Below, in pieces: positions 17,732 to 27,455 of a DNA stretch of 62,393 nucleotides. Position numbers and translations under genes: made by a program. The DNA comes from Chloroflexota bacterium (lineage in GTDB: Bacteria > Chloroflexota > Anaerolineae > Anaerolineales > UBA4823), in contig CP070764.1 in assembly GCA_020349245.1 (NCBI GenBank), forward strand, positions 3,291,348 through 3,353,740, given 5' to 3'. The notes below the pieces were generated by a model. The model did not search any database. It was not told the DNA's origin and was given only the letters and a program-made list of their open reading frames with translations. How positions within the stretch are numbered: the first letter of the stretch is position 1; every line of letters begins with the position of its first letter.

Positions 17732-18298
17732 CTACTTGATACTCCCGTATATCGTCATTCTCCCACCTTCAATGACGATTAACTCAAGACTTGCGTTTGG
17801 TGCTAAATCTTGAATTTTTTCCTGGAATGCCCTGTTCATCATCACCTCAACTTCAGAGATTAATTCTGCTGGGAGTGGAAAAGGTCCAATATTAGAGGAA
17901 ACTACTTTTATATTTGGTCTTCCCACAGGGTCTAGACTGGCTTCAAGAACAACTTTTACCGGTGCAGAAATGCCTTGGCTGTCCACATCCCCAAATATCT
18001 GGATTTGCCCCTCCCGCAAGAATACCTGGAGATTGTTCACCTGGTCTCCTACACGACCCTCCAATTCCTGTGCGACAAGATTTGTCAGCTGATCTTCTGT
18101 AATTTCCAGTAAAATTGTTTCTTCGACCCCTGGAGATTGGGATGAATCTTGTTCTGACTCGCCATTACTGCTAAGTTCATCTCCACCTGTCGAGGTCAAA
18201 GGTTCAGGTGTAGCTTGCCTAAAAAAGGGCAAATTACAGGCTAGCGAACTTAACAGGATTACGAATATAATAATAGGTACCCATTTGATTTTATTCAT
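17732..18298 (-). CDS. small lipoprotein of LppX/DUF2993-like style
   Basis: 188 residues. Signal peptide ends at the lipobox LSSLAC (Cys about residue 21), followed by a Ser/Glu-rich linker to about residue 60. The C-terminal part (ITEDQLTNLVAQELEGRVGD, LREGQIQIFGDV, FPLPAELISEVEVMMNRAFQ) looks like lipid- or polymer-binding LppX/YpmS-type folds. First gene of the surface block 18298 to 14213. Confidence 0.65.
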   Translation of the reverse strand: MNKIKWVPIIIFVILLSSLACNLPFFRQATPEPLTSTGGDELSSNGESEQDSSQSPGVEETILLEITEDQLTNLVAQELEGRVGDQVNNLQVFLREGQIQIFGDVDSQGISAPVKVVLEASLDPVGRPNIKVVSSNIGPFPLPAELISEVEVMMNRAFQEKIQDLAPNASLELIVIEGGRMTIYGSIK

Positions 18299-18347
18299 GA
18301 TTAATTATGTCTGTTCTATCCAATCTGGTAAATTTTTTCAAGGTTTG

Positions 18348-18356
18348 ATTATAGCA
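18348..18356 (-). promoter_or_regulatory. extended -10 promoter for the lipoprotein operon
   Basis: Minus strand TGC TATAAT C. The -35 region is poor, as expected for an extended -10 element. It overlaps the scpB ATG on the other strand, so transcription of the two divergent units may interfere. Confidence 0.5.
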
Positions 18357-18916
18357 TGTCCGATATTGCTACTACAGAAAAGATTAAAGAATTAAAAGCT
18401 AGCCTTGAAGCACTCTTATTTGTTTCACCTGTTGCGGTAACCCCGGCACAGCTCGCTGCCGCGTTGGAAATTCCCGAATCGGAAGTCGAGCAGGGTTTGA
18501 AATTGCTTGCGGCAGATTTTGAGGATCGAGGGTTTCGGCTCCAAAGACATGCCGGTCGGATCCAATTGACCACGGCTCCTGAGGTCAGTGATGCGGTAGA
18601 ACGATTCCTGGGTTTAGAAATTACAGGCAATCTCAGCAAGGCAGCATTAGAAGCCTTATCAATCATCGCTTATCAACAACCCGTCACCCGTCCTGATGTT
18701 GACGCTATTCGGGGTGTGAACAGCGATGGCGTGATAAAGAGTCTCTTGCATAAAGGATTAATTCAGGATGTGGGAAGAGCAGATAGCCCCGGGCGCCCAA
18801 TTCTATATGCCTCAACACCTGAATTTCTTCAGCATTTTGGTTTATCATCCCTGGATGAATTGCCTCCCTTGGAAATTGATGGAGATGGGTTGCAACCTCA
18901 TCCAGCTGAGGCTTGA
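18356..18916 (+). CDS. scpB: segregation and condensation protein B
   Basis: 186 residues. ScpB forms tandem winged helices that dimerise and bind ScpA-SMC during chromosome segregation. LKASLEALLFVSPVAVTPAQLA at the start, IQLTTAPEVSD, and LSKAALEALSIIAYQQPVTRPDVDAIRGVNSDGVIKSLL are diagnostic. No obvious Shine-Dalgarno before the ATG. Usually preceded by scpA, but here the neighbour is a divergent lipoprotein operon; rluB follows 58 bases downstream. Confidence 0.93.
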   Translation: MSDIATTEKIKELKASLEALLFVSPVAVTPAQLAAALEIPESEVEQGLKLLAADFEDRGFRLQRHAGRIQLTTAPEVSDAVERFLGLEITGNLSKAALEALSIIAYQQPVTRPDVDAIRGVNSDGVIKSLLHKGLIQDVGRADSPGRPILYASTPEFLQHFGLSSLDELPPLEIDGDGLQPHPAEA

Positions 18917-18974
18917 TCCCCAAGGGTGGCATTCTTTTCTCCCTCGATTATAATAATCCACTGGAAAAACACTC

Positions 18975-19685
18975 ATGGAAGAGAGATTACAGAAAATTCT
19001 TGCACGCTCAGGGTATGGTTCGCGTCGAGCGTGTGAGGAGCTCATCCAATCAGGCCGGGTTCGAGTGAATGGTCAGGTGGCTTCCCTGGGGATGAAAGCA
19101 GATTCAGCCAGTGATCGAATCGAGCTCGATGGAAATCCAATAAAGACAAGCGAGCAGCTTGTCTACATCGCATTAAACAAACCGAGAGGGGTCCTCTCTT
19201 CAGTTAAGGATGATAATACCCGCACTACTGTTCGCGATTTGGTACCAATTCCCGAGCATGTTCACCCGGTTGGGCGTTTGGATATCGATAGCGAGGGATT
19301 GGTATTGATGACAAATGATGGAGAACTAACCAATCGTCTAACCCATCCGCGCTATGGACACGAAAAGGAATATCGGGTACTTGTTGCCCGCCATCCAGAT
19401 GAAGAACAACTAGAAACCTGGCGGCGGGGAGTTGTTTTGGAAGATGGATACCGGACTAGCCCTGCCGAAGTACGCATAGAAAAATTCAAAGGCAAAGGAA
19501 CATGGTTAAAAATCATCATGCGGGAAGGTCGTAAACGCCAGATCAGGGAGATTGGCATGCAGCTCGGACTTCCCGTGGTGAAAATCATTCGTATCCGCAT
19601 CAGCAGCCTTCACCTGGGAGCATTGAAACCCGGGCAGTGGCGCAAATTAGATCCAAAAGAAATCGCTGCTTTGAAAGGTAGCTAA
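18975..19685 (+). CDS. rluB: 23S rRNA pseudouridine synthase, RluB family
   Basis: 236 residues. N-terminal S4 RNA-binding domain (RLQKILARSGYGSRRACEELI), then the RsuA/RluB catalytic core with PVGRLDIDSEGLVLMTNDGE containing the catalytic Asp, and EGRKRQIREIG. It isomerises uridine in large-subunit rRNA. Next to scpB, a common bacterial pairing. A TATAAT lies at 18949-18954 with a weak -35, so it may have its own start. Confidence 0.9.
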   Translation: MEERLQKILARSGYGSRRACEELIQSGRVRVNGQVASLGMKADSASDRIELDGNPIKTSEQLVYIALNKPRGVLSSVKDDNTRTTVRDLVPIPEHVHPVGRLDIDSEGLVLMTNDGELTNRLTHPRYGHEKEYRVLVARHPDEEQLETWRRGVVLEDGYRTSPAEVRIEKFKGKGTWLKIIMREGRKRQIREIGMQLGLPVVKIIRIRISSLHLGALKPGQWRKLDPKEIAALKGS

Positions 19686-19772
19686 TCCTTCTCGGTGAAG
19701 TTTTAATGAAGGGGCTTGTTATTGGCTGAATCTTAATCTATCCTAAGCTTGAGATGTTACACTGGGAATCAT

Positions 19773-22700
19773 ATGGAACTGACAGAAGATACTCATCTTG
19801 AAGAAAAAGAAAGCTGGCTCGATCGACCCATTCTAGACCGGGCGATTGTCAATTGGACTGTGGCGATCTTCATTGGGATCTTATTGATCCTGGTGGCATC
19901 CAGAACTACTATGCTCGGGACTCGTGTGATGAGTCACGATGAAACCTCTCATGTCTATTTCTCCTGGTTGCTCGATCAGGGTCGAGGGTATAAACACGAT
20001 CCTGTTACGCATGGCCCGCTTCAATTTCATCTCATGGCCTTATCTTATTTTCTTTTCGGAGATAGTGATGCGAGTGGCCGTCTTCCTCATGCAATAGCCA
20101 GCATATTATCGGTCATATTTCTTTGGAACTACCGGCGCTACCTCGGTAAAGTCGGCTGGCTGGTCGCAGCATTACTCATGGTGATATCACCCTTCATGCT
20201 CTATTACGGTCGCTATGCTCGTAACGAATCCTTGGTGATATTATTCGGCTTGATTACCTTGTGGGCAGCATTGAGATACCTGGAAACTGGATCTTCAAAG
20301 TACTTATTTTGGCTGACTGCTGCAACAGCACTCCATTTCACCACCAAAGAGACCTCCTATATCTATACCGCACAACTGTTGATCTTCCTGGCAATATATT
20401 TTGTTGCGCAGATGTTTCAAGCCAGGTGGTCAAGACCGGAGCAACGTAATCGTTTCTTGGTGGCAGTATTGATCGCCATAATGGCTTTTGCCTTTGCAGC
20501 CGGGTGGATGTTAATAGGTGGAGAAGAGGTACCTGAGATACCCGCCGAAACCGCCGAACCTGCAATTCCAGGCGAATCTCCACCCACAGCCGGTCTCGCA
20601 ATACCTCTACCAGTGCTCCTGATCGCCCTGCTTGGCATTCTCAGCTTGCTTGCAGCCATATACTTCATCCATCGTGGTTTTGGTCTGGCGAACCTGCGGA
20701 AGAATAACTCATTTGGATTGATAGTATTGCTGGCTAGCCTGGTCCTGCCGATGCTGGCTCCTTTCCCTGTTAAACTGATGGGCTGGGACCCGCTGGATTA
20801 TTCCAGTCTGGGTATGTGGCGCACGGCTATCTTCATGATACCTCTCGCGATTCTGGCCATCCTGGTGGGAATCTGGTGGAATGCTCGCACCTGGCTGATC
20901 AATGCAGCATTGTTCTATTCGATTTTCACGATTTTTTATACAACCTTGTTTACTAACGGCACCGGATTCTTCACAGGCATAGTTGGATCCCTGGGGTACT
21001 GGTTAGCACAGCAAGCCGTTGAACGCGGAAATCAACCCTGGTATTACTACGCCTTTCTCCAGATACCAATTTATGAATATCTTCCTGCATTGGGGAGTTT
21101 GATCGCCTTGGGCATGGCAACCTTCGGGAAAAATGTGTTCCCCAAGGATGAAATCCAAACTGATCAAGGATTGGAATCGGAGTCGGATACTGAGTCGGTT
21201 CATAAACCAAATCCGCAGCGCTTGGCGATTACCCTGCTTGGCTTTTGGGCAATCACCAGCTTGCTGGCTTATACCTATGCAGGCGAAAAAATGCCTTGGT
21301 TGACCGTTCATATCGCTTTCCCCATGATTTTGTTAACCGGGTGGGCTATCGGCTACCTGATTGAAACTACCCGATGGTCGGAATGGCGAGCGAAGCGTGG
21401 GGTATTGATTATCATGTTGATGGTGATATTTATCACCAGTTTTGCCGGACTTTTCGGTTCGCTCTTAGGGCCAAATCCACCCTTCCAAGGCAAGGAATTA
21501 AACCAGCTCCAGGCAACCAGTACATTTCTTTTCGCCTTCATCATGACTGGGGCGAGCGGGATCGCCCTGGGTTATTTATTAAGATCCTGGTCATTCAACC
21601 AGGTCAGCCGCATGGCTAGCTTAACTTTCCTGGTTCTTCTCGCCTTACTGACTGCCCGGACCGCGTATACAGCCTCCTTCATAAACTACGATTTCGCCAA
21701 CGAATATCTAGTCTATGCCCATGCGGGTGAGGGTCCAAAACAAATTATGACTCAAGTAGAAGAGATTTCTCGCCGCACGACTGACGGTCGCAATATGGCT
21801 GTTGCCTACGATAATAAATCTACCTACCCCTTCTGGTGGTACCTGCGGAATTATCCCAATGCAAAATACTTCGCTGCCAACCCTACCCGAGACCTGCGTG
21901 ATTCTCCGATCATTATTGTGGGCAGTGAGAATTACGGCAAGATAGAACCGATCGTCGGTCAGGCTTTCAACAGCTTTGAATATACCCGCATGTGGTGGCC
22001 GAATCAGGATTACTACAACCTCACCTGGGAGCGAATCAGAGGTGCACTTACCAATCCAGCCATGCGCTCCGCGTTATTTCAAATCTGGCTGAACCGAGAT
22101 TTCAGTCAATACGGTCAGGTAGTCGGTCGGGACATGAGCTTTCCGAATTGGCAGCCCGCTGAAAAGATGAAAATGTACATCCGCAAAGATATTACCTCGC
22201 AAATCTGGAATTACGGCGTGGGTCCCAGCACTGAAGAAATAGTCGTTGATCCATATGAAGGCAAAGAAACAACGCTGAATGCAGATAGTATCTTCGGGAG
22301 CGCTGGGGCTGAAGCGGGTCAATTCCAGCGACCGCGCGGAATCGCTATCGCCGCGGATGGGACCCTGTACGTGGCTGATACCGATAATCACCGCATCCAG
22401 CACCTAGATCAAGAGGGAAATCCCCTGCATGTCTGGGGCTCTTTCGCCGACCTTGCTCAAGGACCTGCGCCGGGTGGAACCTTCTTTGAACCTTGGGGAC
22501 TGGCTGTCGGTCCAGAGGGTTCGGTATATATCGCAGATACATGGAATCACCGAATACAAAAATTCTCTCCTGAAGGCGAATTCATCACTATGTGGGGTTA
22601 TTTTGGCCAAGCAGAAAGACCAGATGCTTTTTGGGGACCTCGCGATGTTGTTGTCGATCCAGAAGGTCGAGTCATTATCAGCGACACAGGTAACAAGAGA

Positions 22701-23159
22701 ATTGTGGTTTTTGGACCAGACGGTGAATTCATCTCCGAATTTGGTGAAGAAGGGTTTGCTCCCGGACAATTCTATGAACCCGTGGGCTTGGCCTTGGATA
22801 AAGATGGTGTTTTATATGTCGCAGATACCTGGAACCAGCGGATTCAATCATTCCGCATGGATGACTTCGGTAGCTACCAACCGGTTATCGCCTGGGACAT
22901 ATACGGCTGGTATGGTCAATCCCTCGATAACAAACCTTTTCTGGCAGCCAGCGATCAGGCGCACATCTTTGCTACTGATCCAGAAGGTGTGCGGGTGCTG
23001 GAATTTTCCAGCGATGGTGAGATCGTTCGTTATTGGGGAGATTACAGCGTAGGGAATGATGGATTCGGCTTGGTTGGCGGGATCGAGACAGATAACCAAG
23101 GAAATGTTTGGGTTGTCGATACAGGAAATAACCGCATCATGCATTTCAGCTTTCCATAA
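19773..23159 (+). CDS. Agl23-like (TIGR03663-type) membrane protein fused to NHL repeats
   Basis: 1128 residues from ATG 19773; an in-frame TTG is 8 codons earlier. The N-terminal two thirds carry about a dozen membrane segments with the GT39-like early motif MSHDETSHVYFSWLLDQG (Asp-Glu in the first loop), HGPLQFHLMALSYFLFGDSDASGRLPHA and RYARNESLVILFGLITLWAA. This matches flippase-associated Agl23/PMT-like proteins. From about residue 840 at least five NHL units recur: VADTDNHRIQHLD, IADTWNHRIQKFS, ISDTGNKRIVVFG, VADTWNQRIQSFR, VVDTGNNRIMHFS. The propeller should lie outside the membrane. Substrate unknown. Confidence 0.8.
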   Translation: MELTEDTHLEEKESWLDRPILDRAIVNWTVAIFIGILLILVASRTTMLGTRVMSHDETSHVYFSWLLDQGRGYKHDPVTHGPLQFHLMALSYFLFGDSDASGRLPHAIASILSVIFLWNYRRYLGKVGWLVAALLMVISPFMLYYGRYARNESLVILFGLITLWAALRYLETGSSKYLFWLTAATALHFTTKETSYIYTAQLLIFLAIYFVAQMFQARWSRPEQRNRFLVAVLIAIMAFAFAAGWMLIGGEEVPEIPAETAEPAIPGESPPTAGLAIPLPVLLIALLGILSLLAAIYFIHRGFGLANLRKNNSFGLIVLLASLVLPMLAPFPVKLMGWDPLDYSSLGMWRTAIFMIPLAILAILVGIWWNARTWLINAALFYSIFTIFYTTLFTNGTGFFTGIVGSLGYWLAQQAVERGNQPWYYYAFLQIPIYEYLPALGSLIALGMATFGKNVFPKDEIQTDQGLESESDTESVHKPNPQRLAITLLGFWAITSLLAYTYAGEKMPWLTVHIAFPMILLTGWAIGYLIETTRWSEWRAKRGVLIIMLMVIFITSFAGLFGSLLGPNPPFQGKELNQLQATSTFLFAFIMTGASGIALGYLLRSWSFNQVSRMASLTFLVLLALLTARTAYTASFINYDFANEYLVYAHAGEGPKQIMTQVEEISRRTTDGRNMAVAYDNKSTYPFWWYLRNYPNAKYFAANPTRDLRDSPIIIVGSENYGKIEPIVGQAFNSFEYTRMWWPNQDYYNLTWERIRGALTNPAMRSALFQIWLNRDFSQYGQVVGRDMSFPNWQPAEKMKMYIRKDITSQIWNYGVGPSTEEIVVDPYEGKETTLNADSIFGSAGAEAGQFQRPRGIAIAADGTLYVADTDNHRIQHLDQEGNPLHVWGSFADLAQGPAPGGTFFEPWGLAVGPEGSVYIADTWNHRIQKFSPEGEFITMWGYFGQAERPDAFWGPRDVVVDPEGRVIISDTGNKRIVVFGPDGEFISEFGEEGFAPGQFYEPVGLALDKDGVLYVADTWNQRIQSFRMDDFGSYQPVIAWDIYGWYGQSLDNKPFLAASDQAHIFATDPEGVRVLEFSSDGEIVRYWGDYSVGNDGFGLVGGIETDNQGNVWVVDTGNNRIMHFSFP

Positions 23160-23167
23160 AATGTGAG

Positions 23168-23176
23168 TGGTATAAT
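23168..23176 (+). promoter_or_regulatory. extended -10 promoter for sucCD
   Basis: TGG TATAAT followed by CCCG; the -35 is weak. Leader of about 45 bases to ATG 23228, which has CAGGGGAG upstream. Confidence 0.6.
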
Positions 23177-23227
23177 CCCGGAGCGTTTTTGAAGCAACAA
23201 ATAATTTTTACAGGGGAGTCTTTTTGA

Positions 23228-24373
23228 ATGAAATTGCATGAATACCAATCAAAGCAGATATTCTCAAATTACGGGATACCTATTCCTTCTGGAGGAGTCA
23301 CCTCGAATGCCGCCGAAGCGAAACAAATCGCCGAGGAATTAGGTGGGCACGTGGTGATCAAATCACAAGTTCTAGTTGGTGGACGTGGTAAAGCTGGTGG
23401 AATTCGCCTGGCAAAAAGTCCCCAGGAAGCAGAAGATTTAGCCACTCAAATTCTAGGGATGGAAATAAAAGGATTGTCGGTACGCAGGATCCTAGTTGAT
23501 GAAGCAGCCAATATTGAATCTGAAATCTATCTCGGTATCACCAACGATCGCGCAAAGCGAAAACCGGTTATGATGGCTTCCTCCGAGGGAGGTGTGGAAA
23601 TTGAACAGGTTGCCCGGGATACGCCGGATAAGATCATCAAAGTGTATATAGATCCCTTGCTGGGTTTACGGGATTACCAAGCCCGAGACTTAGCCGCAGG
23701 TATTGACTTGCCTCGTGAACACTGGCGCTCATTTGCCCAAATTGCACTCGGATTATGGCAGGCATATTTAAACTGCGATGCAACCCTGGCTGAGATAAAT
23801 CCACTCGTAATTACCTCTGGAAATCGTCTGCTCGCCGTGGATGGGAAAATGGTACTTGACGACAATGCACTGTTTCGCCATCCGGATCTGGCTGAAATGC
23901 GCGATCTTGATATTGAACCCGCAGCCGAAACCGAAGCTCGAAAATTCAGCCTATCCTACATAAAACTGGATGGGCATATTGGCTGCATGGTAAACGGTGA
24001 CGGTTTAGCGATGGCAACAATGGATATCATCAAACTACACGGTGGGAAACCAGCCAACTTCCTGGATATCGGCGGTGGAGCAAGTTCGGAAAAGGTAGCA
24101 GCTGCCTTGCGAATCATCCTTTCCGATCCGAACGTGAAAGCAGTCCTTTTCAATATCTTTGGCGGTATCACCCGCGGCGACGAAGTAGCCAGAGGCATAT
24201 TAGCAGCACTCCAGGAAGTCAGGACGGATGTTCCCATGGTTACTCGGCTGGTTGGTACAAACGCAGAAGAAGGTAAGCAAATCCTCTCTCAGGCAAACAT
24301 GATCACTGCAGATACTCTGGTTGATGCGGCACAGAAAGCAATTCACGCTGCCCAAGGAGGTTTGTCAGGATGA
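23228..24373 (+). CDS. sucC: succinyl-CoA synthetase (ADP-forming) beta subunit
   Basis: 381 residues. [20 protein letters not shown] and the ATP-grasp segment [20 protein letters not shown] are classic, as are EINPLVIT and [14 protein letters not shown]. It couples succinyl-CoA cleavage to ATP synthesis in the TCA cycle, as an alpha-beta complex. Overlaps sucD by four bases (ATGA). Other TCA genes (citrate synthase, malate dehydrogenase) lie 7 kb away. Confidence 0.96.
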   Translation: MKLHEYQSKQIFSNYGIPIPSGGVTSNAAEAKQIAEELGGHVVIKSQVLVGGRGKAGGIRLAKSPQEAEDLATQILGMEIKGLSVRRILVDEAANIESEIYLGITNDRAKRKPVMMASSEGGVEIEQVARDTPDKIIKVYIDPLLGLRDYQARDLAAGIDLPREHWRSFAQIALGLWQAYLNCDATLAEINPLVITSGNRLLAVDGKMVLDDNALFRHPDLAEMRDLDIEPAAETEARKFSLSYIKLDGHIGCMVNGDGLAMATMDIIKLHGGKPANFLDIGGGASSEKVAAALRIILSDPNVKAVLFNIFGGITRGDEVARGILAALQEVRTDVPMVTRLVGTNAEEGKQILSQANMITADTLVDAAQKAIHAAQGGLSG

Positions 24374-25233
24374 GCATACTAGTTGATAAGGGAACCCGCT
24401 TACTCGTTCAAGGCATCACTGGAAATGAAGGATTATTTCATACTGAGCAAATGCTTGCATACGGCACCAATGTTGTCGCTGGTGTTACCCCTGGCAAAGG
24501 TGGTGAATGGGTGCTTGAAGGGAAGGTGCCTGTCTTTGATTCTGTACGTATCGCCCGTGATGCAACAGGGGTTAATACGAGTGTGATTTTCGTTCCAGCT
24601 CGCTTCGCGGCTGATGCAATATACGAAGCGGCTGATGCAGGGATCGCCCTGATTGTCTGCATCACAGAGGGGATTCCTATTCAAGATATGATGCGAGTCC
24701 GTAATTACCTGGATCAGAAAGGTGTTCGCCTGTTGGGACCCAATTGTCCGGGACTCCTGACGCCGGGAGAAGCGAAGGTAGGGATTATACCTGGGGATAT
24801 ATCCTTTGCCGGTAACATCGGCGTTGTTTCTCGCTCAGGTACATTGACCTACGAAGTTCTTTACGCCTTAAAACTCGTCGGTCTTGGTGCAACCACCTGC
24901 GTTGGTATAGGTGGAGATCCAGTTAACGGTACCAGCTTTATTGATGTTCTGGGGATGTTTGAAGCTGACCCCCACACGGATAAGGTTGTCATGATTGGAG
25001 AAATTGGCGGTACAGATGAGGAAAAAGCAGCAGAATTTATTGCGGATCATCTCACCAAACCCGTAGTTGCATTTATCGCCGGACAGACAGCCCCTCCAGG
25101 AAAGCGGATGGGACATGCAGGGGCGATCGTTGAAAGTGGATCAGGTACAGCTGACGAAAAAATAAAAGCGTTAAGGGACGTAGGTGTTCGAGTAGCTTCT
25201 CACCCAGAAGAAATCCCCACCCTGCTCGCATAG
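24370..25233 (+). CDS. sucD: succinyl-CoA synthetase alpha subunit
   Basis: 287 residues. The CoA-binding N-terminus ([20 protein letters not shown]) and the phosphohistidine motif [17 protein letters not shown] are present; RSGTLTYE and [12 protein letters not shown] complete the family pattern. Phospho-His carries phosphate between the subunits. Coupled to sucC; ends before a strong terminator. Confidence 0.96.
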   Translation: MSILVDKGTRLLVQGITGNEGLFHTEQMLAYGTNVVAGVTPGKGGEWVLEGKVPVFDSVRIARDATGVNTSVIFVPARFAADAIYEAADAGIALIVCITEGIPIQDMMRVRNYLDQKGVRLLGPNCPGLLTPGEAKVGIIPGDISFAGNIGVVSRSGTLTYEVLYALKLVGLGATTCVGIGGDPVNGTSFIDVLGMFEADPHTDKVVMIGEIGGTDEEKAAEFIADHLTKPVVAFIAGQTAPPGKRMGHAGAIVESGSGTADEKIKALRDVGVRVASHPEEIPTLLA

Positions 25234-25287
25234 CTGGTATAAACTTAGTAGTCCGCTAACAAAAGCTTCGGCAATTTGATTAAATAT

Positions 25288-25325
25288 AAAGGTCTGTGAA
25301 TTAACCATTCACAGACCTTTTAATC
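25288..25325. terminator. bidirectional intrinsic terminator after sucD
   Basis: 14-bp perfect stem AAAGGTCTGTGAAT/ATTCACAGACCTTT (25288-25301 with 25307-25320), 5-base loop, T-rich on both sides. Lies between convergent sucD and the lipoprotein gene. Confidence 0.88.
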
Positions 25326-25343
25326 TTCTTTGATTAATTAAAC

Positions 25344-25853
25344 CTACTTCCCACGGGCAATGGTGATGGTTAGCTTTACAAATCCACCCAATTGATTCGC
25401 CTGCATATTGATTGCTAGCTGATCTCCTTCTGCGTTTACTCTCAACATCGTACCAATTGATCCAATTGCATTGTCGGGAGGGCCGCTCAATTCCCAACCA
25501 AATTGCGGCAATTCTTCTTGGTAGAATGCGAGCACCTCTTGTATGTCCGTGTCAACCTGATAGACGACATTCTTCCCTGAAGTGCCAGCCTGGAGCTGAT
25601 ATGCGGCTTCCATAACCGGGATATCAGCAGGAACCTCTCCAGTAACAGCAACATCTACATTCACGGGAACATCACCATTTCCACTAGACTGTACTGGGGT
25701 TGATACTACTCGTTGAACAACTTCAGAAGTCGGTACATCTGGCAGAGGACCAGTGTATTCATCAACAGGAATTCTGCTTGGTGTACAAGCTGAAAACAAG
25801 ATCAAACTCGATAAAATTAATAACCCAAGTATGATTAATTTAATTAACCTCAT
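25344..25853 (-). CDS. small lipoprotein of unknown function
   Basis: 169 residues from ATG 25853, chosen because AAGGAGGAG lies 6 bases upstream and a promoter occupies the region where a longer frame would begin. Signal peptide MRLIKLIILGLLILSSLILF ends at the SAC lipobox. A Pro/Val/Ser-rich stretch follows, then a compact domain (IPVMEAAYQLQAGTSGKNVV, YQEELPQFGWELSG) resembling the periplasmic fold of proteins where a polymer of Tyr/Trp-turn strands estimates 'difference' terms. No family named. Single gene. Confidence 0.7.
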   Translation of the reverse strand: MRLIKLIILGLLILSSLILFSACTPSRIPVDEYTGPLPDVPTSEVVQRVVSTPVQSSGNGDVPVNVDVAVTGEVPADIPVMEAAYQLQAGTSGKNVVYQVDTDIQEVLAFYQEELPQFGWELSGPPDNAIGSIGTMLRVNAEGDQLAINMQANQLGGFVKLTITIARGK

Positions 25854-25899
25854 ACCATACTCCTCCTTAGCCACGACCCCGGAAAACAAGATTGTACTA

Positions 25900-25928
25900 A
25901 ATATAATTGGGTTGTAAAAAGATGTCAA
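25900..25928 (-). promoter_or_regulatory. near-consensus promoter of the lipoprotein gene
   Basis: Minus strand TTGACA (25923-25928), 17-base spacer, TATATT (25900-25905). It fixes the gene start downstream of a longer in-frame reading frame. Confidence 0.8.
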
Positions 25929-25958
25929 TCAAATTCGATTAAAAGAAGTTAATGAAAT

Positions 25959-25988
25959 AATAGGCGCGGTGGCCACCGCGCCTATTTT
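25959..25988 (-). terminator. palindromic terminator of acpP
   Basis: 14-bp perfect palindrome AATAGGCGCGGTGG/CCACCGCGCCTATT with no free loop bases (a GGCC turn must form). The minus-strand exit is T-rich. Ends the acpP transcript. Confidence 0.75.
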
Positions 25989-26006
25989 GGGAAATGAATG
26001 GAGGGA

Positions 26007-26246
26007 TCAATTCACCATGTGATCATTAATGTATTGAACCACTTCACCAACAGTAGTGATTTTTTGCGCATCTTCATCAGAGATTTCCCCGCCAAATTTA
26101 TCCTCAAAGGCCATGATCAGCTCAACAAGGTCGAGTGAATCTGCTTCCAGGTCTTCACGAAATCTAGCTTCTGGGGTAATTTTACTCTCGTCCACATTGA
26201 GTAAATCAACAATGATTTCCTTCACTTCCTCATAGGTATCTGCCAT
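26007..26246 (-). CDS. acpP: acyl carrier protein
   Basis: 79 residues from ATG 26246 behind GAGGAGGT. The Ser that receives phosphopantetheine lies in [18 protein letters not shown] (DSL motif). Strongly acidic, four-helix ACP. It delivers acyl chains to FabF, PlsX and other fatty-acid enzymes, whose genes here lie 20 kb away. Confidence 0.95.
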   Translation of the reverse strand: MADTYEEVKEIIVDLLNVDESKITPEARFREDLEADSLDLVELIMAFEDKFGGEISDEDAQKITTVGEVVQYINDHMVN

Positions 26247-26276
26247 CGAAAAACCTCCTCGCAATTTATATCCGTA

Positions 26277-26304
26277 ATTGTATCCTTGTGGTCAAATATG
26301 TCAA
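26277..26304 (-). promoter_or_regulatory. promoter of acpP
   Basis: Minus strand TTGACA (26299-26304), 16-base spacer, TACAAT (26277-26282). Divergent from the fni promoter 40 bases away. Confidence 0.75.
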
Positions 26305-26343
26305 GCCTAGACTGTACCCCGAAACTCTCGCTGATCGACGATA

Positions 26344-26372
26344 TTGACAGGCATGATCCCGACTGGTAAGAT
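26344..26372 (+). promoter_or_regulatory. promoter of fni and polyprenyl synthase
   Basis: TTGACA (26344-26349), 17-base spacer, TAAGAT (26367-26372). About 20 bases from predicted start to ATG 26400. Confidence 0.6.
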
Positions 26373-26399
26373 ACACTCAATTCACTGGAACACCGCTTA

Positions 26400-27428
26400 A
26401 TGCAAAAAGTTACGCAAACCAGCTCCCGGAAAGCCGATCACATTCGGATAAATTTGGAGGAAGATGTTCGTTCAGGTCTCACCACCGGCCTTGAACGTTA
26501 CCACTTTACCCATCAAGCATTGCCCGAGATTAATCTTGAAGAAGTGGACCTGCGTCTGCAGATTTTTAACCGGCAGCTGGCAGCACCCCTGCTCATCTCA
26601 TCAATGACCGGTGGGACAGAGGAAGCAGGAAAAATCAACCGCACACTTGCAGAAGCTGCCCAGGAAACTGGCATCGCCATGGGTCTCGGTTCACAGCGAG
26701 CAGCAATCGAAGATCCAAGCTTAAGCACTACCTTCCAGGTTCGCCATAACGCTCCGGATATTTTGCTCTTTGCGAATCTCGGCGCCATCCAGTTAAATTA
26801 TGGTTATGGGATCGATCAATGCAAACAGGCAGTGGAGATGATTGAGGCGGATGGGTTGATATTACACCTCAACCCCCTCCAAGAAGCTGTCCAGCCGGAG
26901 GGCGACACTCGATTCGCAGGCTTACTCTCAAAAATAGAGGCTGTCTGTAAACAGCTTCCCGTGCCAGTCATTGTAAAGGAAGTGGGCTGGGGATTCTCAG
27001 CAAGCACAGCCCGTCAGTTATCACAGGTTGGGGTATCAGCAATCGATGTTGCCGGTGCAGGAGGCACCTCTTGGTCCCAGGTGGAAATGCACCGTGCAGA
27101 GACAGAAGCTCAAGCCAAGCTTGCAGCAGCTTTTCTTGATTGGGGAATATCAACTTCCCAAGCAATCCAAAATGTGCGCGAGGCCGCTCCTGATATTTTA
27201 GTTTTTGCATCAGGGGGGTTGCGGGATGGAATCGACATTGCAAAGTGTATCGCTCTAGGTGCCACCCTGGGAGGGATGGCGGGACCATATCTAAAAGCAG
27301 CACACCGATCACTCGAGGATACAATCCAAACAATCCGCCTGATCCAAAAACAAGTACAAGTAGCAATGTTTGCATCTGGCATCAAGACCATCGAGCAACT
27401 TAAAAGCGCTGATTTGATCGAATCCTAA
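26400..27428 (+). CDS. fni: type 2 isopentenyl-diphosphate delta-isomerase
   Basis: 342 residues. FMN-dependent enzyme that interconverts IPP and DMAPP. Family features: [14 protein letters not shown] at the start, [54 protein letters not shown] and [14 protein letters not shown]. Followed 27 bases on by a polyprenyl synthase, so the pair makes longer isoprenoid chains from IPP/DMAPP. No strong Shine-Dalgarno before ATG 26400. Confidence 0.94.
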   Translation: MQKVTQTSSRKADHIRINLEEDVRSGLTTGLERYHFTHQALPEINLEEVDLRLQIFNRQLAAPLLISSMTGGTEEAGKINRTLAEAAQETGIAMGLGSQRAAIEDPSLSTTFQVRHNAPDILLFANLGAIQLNYGYGIDQCKQAVEMIEADGLILHLNPLQEAVQPEGDTRFAGLLSKIEAVCKQLPVPVIVKEVGWGFSASTARQLSQVGVSAIDVAGAGGTSWSQVEMHRAETEAQAKLAAAFLDWGISTSQAIQNVREAAPDILVFASGGLRDGIDIAKCIALGATLGGMAGPYLKAAHRSLEDTIQTIRLIQKQVQVAMFASGIKTIEQLKSADLIES

Positions 27429-27455
27429 TTTGCAGCAAATTGCCAATGAATATTT

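Noticed and set aside
17319..17813. 164-codon plus-strand frame opposite the G5/DUF348 gene
   Set aside because: Shadow frame; the minus-strand protein has a signal peptide, lipobox and domains.
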